Assembly (NCBI GenBank): GCA_015655615.1
Contig: JAATES010000003.1
Coordinates: 1 to 11,624 of the forward strand
Length of the DNA: 11,624 bases
From: Actinomycetales bacterium
GTDB lineage: Bacteria; Actinomycetota; Actinomycetes; Actinomycetales; Cellulomonadaceae
Direction of reading: 5' to 3'
The notes beneath the pieces are model-generated. The model saw only the letters and a program-made list of their open reading frames with translations. It did no database searches and was not told the origin of the DNA. A program made the position numbers and the translations under genes. Each line of letters starts with the position of its first letter. The stretch's first letter is position 1. Below, piece by piece: positions 1 to 6,640 of this stretch.

Positions 1-1276
1 AGCCCCAGGTGCCCGTCTCCGACTGCGATGCGGTGGGCAGCAAGTAGCCGACCAGGCCGATCTGATCACCACTGGTGACGTCGGGCACCTTGATGGTTCC
101 CTGCGACGTGTACACGCTGTCCTGCGGAATGAACGGCACCGAGCCCGCGAAGGCGATCTGCCCATCCGCGTCGGTGAGGGTGACCGATGGCGCATAGCCG
201 TTGCCCTGCAGGTAGATCTTGGCCCCGCCGAGCAGCAACGGGTGGTTGACCTTGATGGTCCGCTCCGACGTGGAGCCGCCCTCGCCCATGGTCACGAAGG
301 CGGTGAAGTCCTGTGCTTGGGCGTCCTCCGCGCGGAACTTCGCCTCGAACTTGTCCAAGGTCATGGTGAACGGGTCCAGGGAGTCGGACGAATACCATGC
401 TCCATGGCTGAACGTGTTGTAGTTGACCTCCGCGTTGGCGAAGCCGCGCCCCTGCACCAGGATCACCTGACCCCGGTAGTGCAGGAGCTGGCCGGTCGCC
501 ACGGAGATCAGCAGGCCGACCAGAGCCAGGTGGAAGACCAGGTTTCCGGCCTCGCGCAGATAGCCGCGTTCGGCGCTGAGGGTACGGGCGCCATCGGGTT
601 CCGTCGCCGTCGCGTAGCGGTAGCGACGCCAGAGAGGATTGCGGCCGCGTAGAAAGGACGTGGCCCGGGCGAGGACCTCGTCATCGGCGACTCCGGGGTC
701 GTCGCCCTCCTCCACAGAGTCGTGCGCCACGGAGTCGTGCGCCACGGAGCCGGCGGCTCCGGCAACGGGGAGCGTCACATGGGCGGGGAGTCGCTCGAAC
801 CTGCGCGGAGCCTTCGGAGGAGCCGCACGCAGACCCTTGAAGTGGATCCAGGTCCGCGGCAGGATGCAGCCGACCAGCGAGATGAAGAGAAGCAGGTAGA
901 TGGCGGAGAACCAGACGGACGTGTAGACGTCGAACACCTGGAACCGGTCGAGCCATCGGGAGAGACCGGGGTTGTCCGCCACGTACTGGGCGTATGCGTC
1001 AGGGTTGGTGGAGCGCTGCGGGATGATCGACCCCGGCACCGAGACGACCGCCAGCAGCATGAGCAGCATCAGCGCGGTGCGCATCGAGGTGATCTGACGC
1101 CAGAGGAACCGCAGCATGCCGCGCGTGCCGATGCCTTGCACGACCGGGGGAGCGGAGAGAGGCGGAGAATCCGCCTGCGCCGCGGTCGAAGCGGATTCTT
1201 CCGCTTCGTCCAGTGCCTCCTTGAGGGCATCGGAGATGCCCTCCGGACGGTAGTCCCCCGATCGTGGCTCGCCCAT
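1..1276 (-). CDS. resB: ResB-family cytochrome c biogenesis protein (3' end outside window)
   Basis: Membrane component of system II cytochrome c maturation. With CcsA/CcsB it moves heme across the membrane and attaches it to reduced apocytochrome c. About 425 residues are visible and no stop is reached, so the C-terminus is missing; family members are usually about 500-560 aa. Residues 1-60 are a polar, acidic cytoplasmic tail. TM1 is about 66-84 (SMRTALMLLMLLAVVSVPGS followed by IIPQ, a typical ResB opening) and TM2 about 121-139. A charged linker about 150-240 follows, then TM3 about 246-265 with FHLALVG, whose His249 sits where ResB proteins keep a heme-ligand His. A large extracytoplasmic domain begins after that. 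The ATG shares its A with the CcdA stop (TGATG), so the two are probably translationally coupled. Family assignment is from motifs and operon context; confidence is high. Confidence 0.93.
   Translation of the reverse strand, partial: MGEPRSGDYRPEGISDALKEALDEAEESASTAAQADSPPLSAPPVVQGIGTRGMLRFLWRQITSMRTALMLLMLLAVVSVPGSIIPQRSTNPDAYAQYVADNPGLSRWLDRFQVFDVYTSVWFSAIYLLLFISLVGCILPRTWIHFKGLRAAPPKAPRRFERLPAHVTLPVAGAAGSVAHDSVAHDSVEEGDDPGVADDEVLARATSFLRGRNPLWRRYRYATATEPDGARTLSAERGYLREAGNLVFHLALVGLLISVATGQLLHYRGQVILVQGRGFANAEVNYNTFSHGAWYSSDSLDPFTMTLDKFEAKFRAEDAQAQDFTAFVTMGEGGSTSERTIKVNHPLLLGGAKIYLQGNGYAPSVTLTDADGQIAFAGSVPFIPQDSVYTSQGTIKVPDVTSGDQIGLVGYLLPTASQSETGTWG
718..747. repeat. 15-bp perfect tandem duplication inside resB
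   Basis: Two identical 15-bp units, AGTCGTGCGCCACGG at 718-732 and 733-747, lie head to tail. On the coding strand they give two copies of a five-residue unit (DSVAH) in the hydrophilic linker between TM2 and TM3 of ResB. The unit length is a multiple of three, so the frame is kept. It looks like a slippage duplication in a length-tolerant loop. Confidence 0.85.
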
Positions 1277-2073
1277 CACACCACCGTCTCAAAGCCGCTG
1301 ATGAAAAGCTGCAGATGCGTGCTCAGCCGGCCCCACACCCCCGTGACCAGTGCCAGGCCGAGCAGCACCAGCATGCTGCCACCGATGCGCATCACGGCCA
1401 GCCGGTGCCGCCGCAGGAACGCCACCATGGTCCTGCTCGAGCTCACTCCGAGCGCGATCATCACGAACGGTACCCCGAGACCGACGCAGTAGGCCACCGC
1501 CATCACGGCACCGCGAGCCGGTGACGCACCGTCGAGCGCGAGGGCGTTGATCGCGGTCAGGGTCGGGCCGAGGCACGGCGTCCAGCCCAGCCCGAAGACG
1601 ATGCCCAGCACGGGTGCTCCCCAGAGCCCCGCGGCGGGGCTGACAGGCAGGCGACGGTCGTTCTGCAGAAAGGGCAGCAAGCCCATGAACGCCAGGCCCA
1701 TCACGATGACCACCAGGCCCAGCACGCGCTCCAGCTGGGTGTCCCACCGTTGCAGCCAGTGACCGAACACCCCGAAGAGGACGCCCAGGCCGACGAAGAC
1801 CACGGTGAATCCGGCCACGAAGAGCGAGACCCCTGCCACCACCCGTCCGCGACCGGCCGGTCTGGCAGTGCCCGGTGCCGCGTTCGCTGCGGTCATCCCC
1901 GACACGTAGGCCACGTAGCCGGGCACCAGCGGGAGGACGCAAGGCGAGGCGAAGGAGATCAGTCCCGCCAGGACGGCGACGGGGACGGCCAGCAGCACCG
2001 AGCCGCTGAAGACGGTGGTGGCGAAGCTGTCGGCGATGCTTGCGAGGCCGGCATCCGTGGCCGCTTGCGGCAT
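1276..2073 (-). CDS. ccdA: CcdA-type thiol-disulfide membrane transporter
   Basis: Membrane protein of the DsbD/CcdA family. It passes electrons from cytoplasmic thioredoxin to an extracytoplasmic thioredoxin-like protein so that apocytochrome c cysteines stay reduced. It has 265 aa and about six hydrophobic segments. The two redox cysteines sit in the expected motifs, Cys45 in FASPCVLPLVPGY and Cys167 in GWTPCLGPTL. The length is a little above the compact CcdA form because of a polar Ala/Pro-rich loop at about 61-78. I chose the ATG at 2073, which overlaps the TGA of the thioredoxin gene as TGATG, matching the junction with resB. An in-frame GTG at 2076 would add one residue. The direct neighbours are its likely partner thioredoxin upstream and resB downstream. 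Confidence 0.95.
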   Translation of the reverse strand: MPQAATDAGLASIADSFATTVFSGSVLLAVPVAVLAGLISFASPCVLPLVPGYVAYVSGMTAANAAPGTARPAGRGRVVAGVSLFVAGFTVVFVGLGVLFGVFGHWLQRWDTQLERVLGLVVIVMGLAFMGLLPFLQNDRRLPVSPAAGLWGAPVLGIVFGLGWTPCLGPTLTAINALALDGASPARGAVMAVAYCVGLGVPFVMIALGVSSSRTMVAFLRRHRLAVMRIGGSMLVLLGLALVTGVWGRLSTHLQLFISGFETVV

Positions 2074-2741
2074 CACGACGTGGTGAGGGGAGGCAGCGAG
2101 GTCGTCGAGGTCGGCGTGGCGGCGGGCGTCTTCGCAGACGGCGTCGCGGTCGTCTCCTTGAGCACGTCGTCGATGAGACCGCTCAGTGTCGATCCCTCCA
2201 CCTCGCCCAGCACTCGCGCGGCGACCCGCCCCTGCTGGTCCAGCACGACCGTGGTGGGGACCGCCTGGATCGGAACCACGCCCTGCAACGTGGCGGTGAC
2301 CCTGCCATCGGAGTCGGAGATCGTGGGATAGGTGACACCGAAGGTGCGTTGGAACGCGAGTGCCGTTCCGGCCTCATCGGTGGAATTGATTCCGACGAAC
2401 CTCACGGACTCCCGGTAGGTCTGCGCGGTCGCCACCAGGTCTGCGGCCTCCTTGCGGCACGGCGGGCAGGCGGCGTACCAGGTGTTGACCACCACGACGG
2501 AGCCGCGCCATTCACTGGTATCGACGGGGTCGCCCGAGAAGTCGGTGCCGGTCAAGGTGACCGCTGCTCCGCGGTCCGCCTGGGCCCACTGCCGTACGCT
2601 GCCGTCGCCCGATTGGTACCCCTGGTCAACGACATCATCGGCGTTTCCCGAGCTCTGTGCGCAGCAGACCAGGACGAGTCCAGTGGCCAGCGCGACGATG
2701 CCGGTCCAGACGCGCCGTCGCGACCGCGGTCGTTTCGTCAC
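2073..2741 (-). CDS. TlpA/ResA-like extracytoplasmic thiol-disulfide reductase
   Basis: Thioredoxin-fold protein expected to take electrons from CcdA and reduce the CXXCH cysteines of apocytochrome c outside the membrane. Using the GTG at 2741 it is 222 aa: a basic N-terminus (TKRPRSRRR), a hydrophobic stretch at about 12-25 ending in LVLVCC, the redox motif WYAACPPC (Cys92 and Cys95), and the cis-proline in AVPTT (Pro162). The last 26 residues (197-222) are a Thr/Pro/Ser-rich tail outside the fold. The double Cys at 26-27 could be a lipoprotein attachment site, but Val or Cys at -1 is unusual. Start choice: the GTG at 2741 has AGGTGA about 5 nt upstream and gives a normal signal peptide. A GTG at 2813 would add 24 residues and sit 3 bp after the phosphatase stop, with AGGGG before it, but would leave an unusually long polar stretch ahead of the hydrophobic core. 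Confidence 0.9.
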   Translation of the reverse strand: MTKRPRSRRRVWTGIVALATGLVLVCCAQSSGNADDVVDQGYQSGDGSVRQWAQADRGAAVTLTGTDFSGDPVDTSEWRGSVVVVNTWYAACPPCRKEAADLVATAQTYRESVRFVGINSTDEAGTALAFQRTFGVTYPTISDSDGRVTATLQGVVPIQAVPTTVVLDQQGRVAARVLGEVEGSTLSGLIDDVLKETTATPSAKTPAATPTSTTSLPPLTTS

Positions 2742-2816
2742 GTTTCTCACCTGCCCATCGTCGTTGAGCACGCTGGACGAAGCCTGTGCGGCACCCGCGC
2801 TGAGATCGGCCACAGG

Positions 2817-3461
2817 TCAGGCCCCTGCCACGGTGCTGGCACCCGGGAGCAGGGAGGCTGCCGGCTCGGCGTAGTCGACGCCCACCAGGTCCGGGCCTTC
2901 GAACTGCAGCGAGGTCACCGAGGCCAGTGAGCACTGCCGTTTGCGCGGGTCGTGCCAGAGCCGGCGCCGTTCGAAGGCGAGCCGTGCGATCCACACGGGC
3001 AGCTGATGGCTGACCAGCACGGCCTCGTGACCTTCTGCGAGGTGACGGGCGTCGGCGACTGCCGCGTGCATCCGCGCCACCTGTTCCCGGTAGGGCTCAC
3101 CCCAGGAAGGGGTGAACGGGTTGACCAGATACGGCCAGTGGCGGGGGTGACGTAACGACCCATCTCCCACGCCGAAGGTCAGCCCCTCGAAGTGGTTCGC
3201 CGCCTCGATGATCCGGTCATCGGTCGTGATCTCCAGGCCCAACGCCGTGGCCACCGGTGCCATGGTCTCCTGCGCTCGCTGCAACGGGGACGCCACGAGC
3301 AACGTGATGTCATGGGCGCCGTCGCTGAAGTGCCCGGCCAGGACCTCCGCCATGGCCCGGCCGCGTGCGGAGAGGTGATATCCCGGCAACCGGCCGTAGA
3401 GGACGCCCTGTGGGTTGTCGACCTCGCCGTGCCGCACGAGGTGAACCGTCGTGTGAACCAT
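2817..3461 (-). CDS. Histidine phosphatase family (phosphoglycerate mutase-like) protein
   Basis: Two-His phosphatase of the branch-1 phosphoglycerate mutase superfamily, 214 aa, probably cytosolic. The catalytic motif LVRHGE gives the phospho-acceptor His11, with Arg10. Arg62 lies in SPLQRAQET, Glu86 in RIIEAANHFEG, and the second catalytic-pocket His152 in LVSHQLP, all as expected for the family. The substrate cannot be read from the sequence. In mycobacteria a gene of this family (Rv0525, from memory) precedes the same TlpA-CcdA-ResB set, which argues for a conserved but unexplained link to cytochrome c maturation or heme metabolism. The ATG at 3461 follows the marR1 stop by 38 bp. Its Shine-Dalgarno is weak (GGAAG). 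Confidence 0.9.
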   Translation of the reverse strand: MVHTTVHLVRHGEVDNPQGVLYGRLPGYHLSARGRAMAEVLAGHFSDGAHDITLLVASPLQRAQETMAPVATALGLEITTDDRIIEAANHFEGLTFGVGDGSLRHPRHWPYLVNPFTPSWGEPYREQVARMHAAVADARHLAEGHEAVLVSHQLPVWIARLAFERRRLWHDPRKRQCSLASVTSLQFEGPDLVGVDYAEPAASLLPGASTVAGA

Positions 3462-3499
3462 GGCACCAGTCTTCCAGAGGTTGCGGGGTCCCTGACCTC

Positions 3500-4009
3500 T
3501 TACGGCTCAGCCCCCGCTCGGCAGGCCTGCGCGACCTTGTCCAGGCAGGCCCCGAGCGTGAGGAACTCCTGTGCGGTCAGGCGATCGACCAGATGGCGCC
3601 GGACTGACCGGACGTGGGCGGGCGCGCTGGCCACCAACAGGGCGAAGCCCTCCTCGGTCATCACGCAATTGACCCCGCGGCCGTCGCCTGGGCAGGCCAC
3701 CCGCTGCACCAGCCCACGTTCACTCATCCGCCGGACGGTGTGCGTCGCCCGGCTGCGCGAATGCGCGAGACTCGCGGCGAGGACCGACATCCGCAGGGCT
3801 CGGCCCGGTGCCTCCGAGAGCCGGACCAGCACCTCGTATTCAGCCAAGGACAACCCGCAGTCCCGCTCGAGGTCGCGGTGGAGGACGTCGTTGAGGCGCA
3901 TCGTGCCTTCGAGAAACTGCCGCCAGGCCCGTTGCTCGGCCGTGCTGAGCCACGGCACTTCTGCCGCAGCGTCGTCCGCCACCCCGGACGTAGTTTGCGG
4001 TTCACTCAC
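3500..4009 (-). CDS. MarR-family winged-helix transcriptional regulator (marR1)
   Basis: Dimeric winged-helix DNA-binding protein of 169 aa. The MarR domain spans about 25-145. The recognition helix lies in SRSRATHTVRRMSERG (84-99) and is followed by the wing (about 100-118, VQRVACPGDGRGVNCVMTEEG). A long disordered N-terminus (1-20) is rich in Ala, Asp and Glu. Cys51, Cys106 and Cys115 could sense oxidants, but that is inference. The GTG at 4009 has a strong AAGGAG 7 nt upstream. It diverges from yceI, a pairing I know from other actinobacteria, so control of yceI and itself is likely. It also lies upstream of and codirectional with the cytochrome c operon with a 38-bp gap and no strong terminator, so read-through or co-transcription is possible. 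Confidence 0.9.
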   Translation of the reverse strand: MSEPQTTSGVADDAAAEVPWLSTAEQRAWRQFLEGTMRLNDVLHRDLERDCGLSLAEYEVLVRLSEAPGRALRMSVLAASLAHSRSRATHTVRRMSERGLVQRVACPGDGRGVNCVMTEEGFALLVASAPAHVRSVRRHLVDRLTAQEFLTLGACLDKVAQACRAGAEP

Positions 4010-4100
4010 CTAGGGTCTCCTTCTCGGGACTTCAACCTTCCATCAAGGCCATTGTCGCTGACCGAAACCACCGTTCCCTGGGCCGTTGCGCACCACGCGG

Positions 4101-4129
4101 GATTACTATAACCTTCAACTATTCACTAG
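4101..4129. promoter_or_regulatory. AT-rich candidate promoter/operator between marR1 and yceI
   Basis: In an otherwise GC-rich 180-bp divergent gap (4010-4189) this stretch is mostly A/T. It contains TATAAC (4107-4112), a -10-like box for yceI, with TTGCGC at 4086-4091 as a poor -35 (15-bp spacing). The pentamer ACTAT occurs at 4105-4109 and 4118-4122 and as ACTAG at 4125-4129. I see no long inverted repeat. MarR regulators usually bind AT-rich sites in such gaps, so this is the best place for an operator; the assignment is inference. Confidence 0.4.
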
Positions 4130-4189
4130 CCATGGCCCCTGTGACCTGGCCTGACCCCACCCGCATCCACACGCATTGGAGCACCTCCC

Positions 4190-4738
4190 ATGACTGCACT
4201 ACCCGCAGGCCTCACCGAAGGCACCTACACGATCGACCCGTCACACTCCTCGGCCTCCTTCATCGTGCGTCACGCCGGCATCTCCAAGGTGCGCGGCTCC
4301 GTCGCGATCACAGGCGGGTCCGTGACCGTCGGAAGCTCGGTCGAGGACTCGACGGTGACCGCAGAGCTCGATGCCGCGAGCGTCGACACCAAAAGCCCCG
4401 ACCGCGACGCACACATCAAGACTGCCGACTTCTGGGACGCTGAGAAGTTCCCCACCTGGACCTTCACCTCGACCGGCGTGACCGTCGAGGACGGCGACTT
4501 CGTCGTCACCGGCGACCTCACCCTCAACGGAGTGACCAAGCCGGTCACGCTCGTCACCGAGTACACGGGAAGCGCTGCGGACGCCTATGGCAACCCGCGC
4601 GCCGGCTTCGAGGCCACCACCGAGTTCTCGCGCAAGCAGTTCGGTCTCACCTGGAACGCCGCCCTGGAGGCCGGTGGCGTGCTGGTCAGCGACAAGGTGA
4701 AGATCGAGCTGGATCTGTCGACCATCAAGTCCGCCTGA
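4190..4738 (+). CDS. YceI-family (lipocalin-like isoprenoid/lipid-binding) protein
   Basis: YceI-family beta-barrel protein of 182 aa, the usual size for the form without a signal peptide, so probably cytoplasmic here. The start motif GTYTIDPSHSSASFIVRHAG, the central SPDRDAHIKTADFWDAEKFPT region (about 69-89) and the GDLTLNGVTKPVTL segment (about 107-120) are characteristic. Family members bind long isoprenoid or fatty lipids in the barrel, and the physiological ligand in actinobacteria is not settled. The ATG at 4190 has GGAG (4178-4181) 8 nt upstream. It is transcribed alone, divergent from marR1 and convergent with the exporter gene, with a strong hairpin just after its stop. Regulation by MarR1 is likely. 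Confidence 0.93.
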   Translation: MTALPAGLTEGTYTIDPSHSSASFIVRHAGISKVRGSVAITGGSVTVGSSVEDSTVTAELDAASVDTKSPDRDAHIKTADFWDAEKFPTWTFTSTGVTVEDGDFVVTGDLTLNGVTKPVTLVTEYTGSAADAYGNPRAGFEATTEFSRKQFGLTWNAALEAGGVLVSDKVKIELDLSTIKSA

Positions 4739-4765
4739 TCCCCGGCCTCACGGCCTGCGACTCCT

Positions 4766-4799
4766 GCTGCCCGTACTCCCCTCCGGGAGTGCGGGCAGC
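4766..4799. terminator. Strong hairpin, likely bidirectional terminator
   Basis: The left arm is GCTGCCCG (4766-4773), then T, then ACTCCC (4775-4780). The loop is CTCC (4781-4784). The right arm is GGGAGT (4785-4790), then G, then CGGGCAGC (4792-4799). This is a 15-bp stem with one internal T-G wobble and a 4-nt loop. It lies between the convergent yceI (stop 4738) and exporter (stop 4825) genes. No long T run follows on either side, which is common in high-GC actinobacteria. Confidence 0.8.
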
Positions 4800-4824
4800 G
4801 TCGTTCCGGCGAGGCGCTCGGCGG

Positions 4825-6096
4825 TCAGTCGAGCAGTCCCGCCGGGATCCGTTCCCGGTTGCCACGCCCCAACTGGAAGGCGACGAAGGCGATCGTGGCC
4901 GCCACCACCATGATGACGGCCATCGGAAGGGCCGAGCGCTCTCCCCGGAGTCCGACCAGAGGCGAGACCAACGCACCGAGGCCGAACTGCAGCGCACCCA
5001 GGATCGCCGAACCCGTGCCCGCCGCATGCGGGACCGCAGCCAACGCGAGCGACGTGGCGTTCCCCAGCACCAGGCCCAGGCTGGCCACGGCTACGAGGAT
5101 CGGGACCGTCAGCCACAGGGTGGCGGCATGGCTGAGCACGAGCACCAGGACCGCGAGTGTTGCGGCGAGGTTCAGGCCGAGCCCGGTTCCCAGCAGACCG
5201 GGAACCGACCGAGTGGCCGAGAGCCGGGCCGAGACCATGCTGACTCCCATCAGCGCCAGCGCGTTCGCGCCGAACATGAGGCCGTAGTGCACCTCGCTCA
5301 GTCCCATCATGGTCTGATACACGAATGGCGACGCGGAGATGTACGCCATCATCACGGCGAAGGCGAATCCGAAAGCCACGGTGTTCCCCACATAGGCCCA
5401 GGACAACAGTGACCTGGCCGATCCCGCCGAGGCACCCGTCCCGATCCGCCTTCCGGGGCGCCGAGCCGCGCGACGCTCCGGCGGATACGATTCCCGGACG
5501 CATGTCGCGACCGCGATCAGCATCACCACGGAGATCCCCGTGACCACCCACAGCAGTCCTCGCCAGCCGATGGGACTCACGAAGACGCTGCCGATGACGG
5601 GAGCCACGACGGGAGCCACACCGCCGACGATCATCGCAAGGCTGAAGGCCCGCGCAGCCGCCCTGCCCTGCGCCAGGTCGGAGATGATCGCCCTCCCGAT
5701 CACCATGCCCGCCGCCCCCGCGACGCCCTGGACGAACCGCGCGGCGATCAGGACTCCCACGGTCGGGGCGGTCGCAGACACGATGCTGGCGACCACGCAC
5801 AACAGTGCGCCGACCAAGAGCGGTCGCAGCCGGCCCACCCGGTCCGACAGGGGGCCGAAGATCAGTTGGCCCAGAGCGACTCCCACCAGGAAGGCCGTCA
5901 ACGTCAGCTGGACTCCGCTGGCGGATGTCCCGAGTTCGTCCACCATCGTCGGAAACGCCGGCAGGTAGAGGTCCGTCGCGAACGGTGCGATGACCGAAAG
6001 CAGGCCGATCACCAGAAGCAAGCCCGGCGACACCCCACCCGAGGGTGCCGGCACGAGCGTCGCCGGGGAGTCCCCCGGTCGGGTCACTGCAGCCAT
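4825..6096 (-). CDS. Bcr/CflA-type MFS multidrug exporter
   Basis: Proton-coupled drug efflux transporter of the DHA1 Bcr/CflA group in the major facilitator superfamily, 423 aa, about 12 membrane segments. The N-terminal signature TDLYLPAFPTMVDELG (41-56) and MFS motif A in GPLSDRVGRLRPLL (81-94) are clear. A basic loop (ERRAARRPGRR region) separates the two six-helix halves. The family exports compounds such as bicyclomycin and chloramphenicol; the substrate here is unknown. Start choice: GGAGGA lies at 6100-6105, directly before an ATG at 6099 and about 4 nt before the ATG at 6096, so 6096 is favoured. Longer upstream readings run through the promoter. It diverges from marR2, which probably represses it. 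Confidence 0.92.
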   Translation of the reverse strand: MAAVTRPGDSPATLVPAPSGGVSPGLLLVIGLLSVIAPFATDLYLPAFPTMVDELGTSASGVQLTLTAFLVGVALGQLIFGPLSDRVGRLRPLLVGALLCVVASIVSATAPTVGVLIAARFVQGVAGAAGMVIGRAIISDLAQGRAAARAFSLAMIVGGVAPVVAPVIGSVFVSPIGWRGLLWVVTGISVVMLIAVATCVRESYPPERRAARRPGRRIGTGASAGSARSLLSWAYVGNTVAFGFAFAVMMAYISASPFVYQTMMGLSEVHYGLMFGANALALMGVSMVSARLSATRSVPGLLGTGLGLNLAATLAVLVLVLSHAATLWLTVPILVAVASLGLVLGNATSLALAAVPHAAGTGSAILGALQFGLGALVSPLVGLRGERSALPMAVIMVVAATIAFVAFQLGRGNRERIPAGLLD

Positions 6097-6112
6097 CATT
6101 CCTCCGTAGATG

Positions 6113-6142
6113 ATTATGTTTTTATAACTATACGCGTGTCTA
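6113..6142 (-). promoter_or_regulatory. Sigma70-type promoter for the MFS exporter gene
   Basis: On the minus strand, -35 TAGACA (6142-6137) and -10 CATAAT (6118-6113) each match the consensus at five of six bases, with an 18-bp spacer. The predicted start point is near 6106, leaving a leader of about 10 nt that contains the GGAGGA ribosome-binding site. This is the best-matching promoter I can see in the window. Confidence 0.7.
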
Positions 6143-6147
6143 CGCGT
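6132..6147. promoter_or_regulatory. Candidate MarR2 operator ACGCGT-N4-ACGCGT
   Basis: Two copies of the self-complementary hexamer ACGCGT (6132-6137 and 6142-6147) flank GTCT, giving a 16-bp site symmetric except for its centre. It overlaps the -35 box of the exporter promoter and precedes the marR2 start by 11 bp, where a TACGCT box (6147-6152) could be the marR2 -10. A bound dimer would block both genes. The symmetry is seen; binding by MarR2 is inferred. Confidence 0.55.
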
Positions 6148-6158
6148 ACGCTGCTGCC

Positions 6159-6611
6159 ATGAGCGATTCCGCACTCGATGCGAGGCAGCTCGCCGATCTC
6201 GCCGATCTGATCCTGAACGCCGCGCACGAGATCCGCTCCCGGGACCTCACAGCGGGAGTCGTGGATCTGACAGCCACGGAGAGCACGGTCATGCGCGTCA
6301 TCGATCGCAATCCCGGGGCTACACCCAGTTCCCTCGCCCACGCCACAGGGCTGCAGCGAAGCAACCTCAGTACCGCATTGCGCTGCCTGGAGGACAAGGG
6401 GTTCATCGAGCGGGTGCCCGACGGGACCGACGCGCGGACGACCCGCGTGCTGGCCACTGCGCTCGCCAAGGACAACATCCAGCGACTCTGGGCGAGTTGG
6501 GCCGCGCGTCTCAGCGAGGCACTCGGCGGTCAGGCCCCGGGGCTGGACGACTCGATCGCGCTCCTGCAACGACTCTCCGACGGGCTGGTCCGCGTGCGGC
6601 AGGAGACCTGA
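6159..6611 (+). CDS. MarR-family winged-helix transcriptional regulator (marR2)
   Basis: A 150-aa MarR-type regulator, unlike marR1 in detail. A dimerisation helix covers about 8-30. The HTH is in TPSSLAHATGLQRSNLSTALRCLEDKGF, with the recognition helix about 66-80, and the wing is RVPDGTDARTTRVLAT (85-100) with the usual Asp-Arg pair. The C-terminal helix is about 120-147. The divergent 62-bp arrangement with a drug exporter is the classic layout for a repressor released by the exporter's substrate. No Shine-Dalgarno precedes the ATG. A TACGCT box ends 6 nt before it, so the transcript may be leaderless. The gene converges on the glutaredoxin-like gene with a 29-bp gap and no clear hairpin. 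Confidence 0.92.
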   Translation: MSDSALDARQLADLADLILNAAHEIRSRDLTAGVVDLTATESTVMRVIDRNPGATPSSLAHATGLQRSNLSTALRCLEDKGFIERVPDGTDARTTRVLATALAKDNIQRLWASWAARLSEALGGQAPGLDDSIALLQRLSDGLVRVRQET

Positions 6612-6640
6612 CCGGGCACCTGCGGCAGTGGGCTCACCGT

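Noticed and set aside
2040..2930. A 296-codon plus-strand frame across the TlpA gene
   Set aside because: Arg/Gly-rich without recognisable motifs; the minus strand carries CPPC and RHG motifs over the same bases.
4748..5800. A 350-codon open frame in another frame of the exporter region
   Set aside because: It overlaps the clear MFS transporter on the same strand and reads as Arg/Gly-rich noise.
6097..6174. Upstream extension of the MFS exporter to 6174
   Set aside because: It reads through the -10, the -35 and the ACGCGT pair, and the GGAGGA site is placed for the ATG at 6096.
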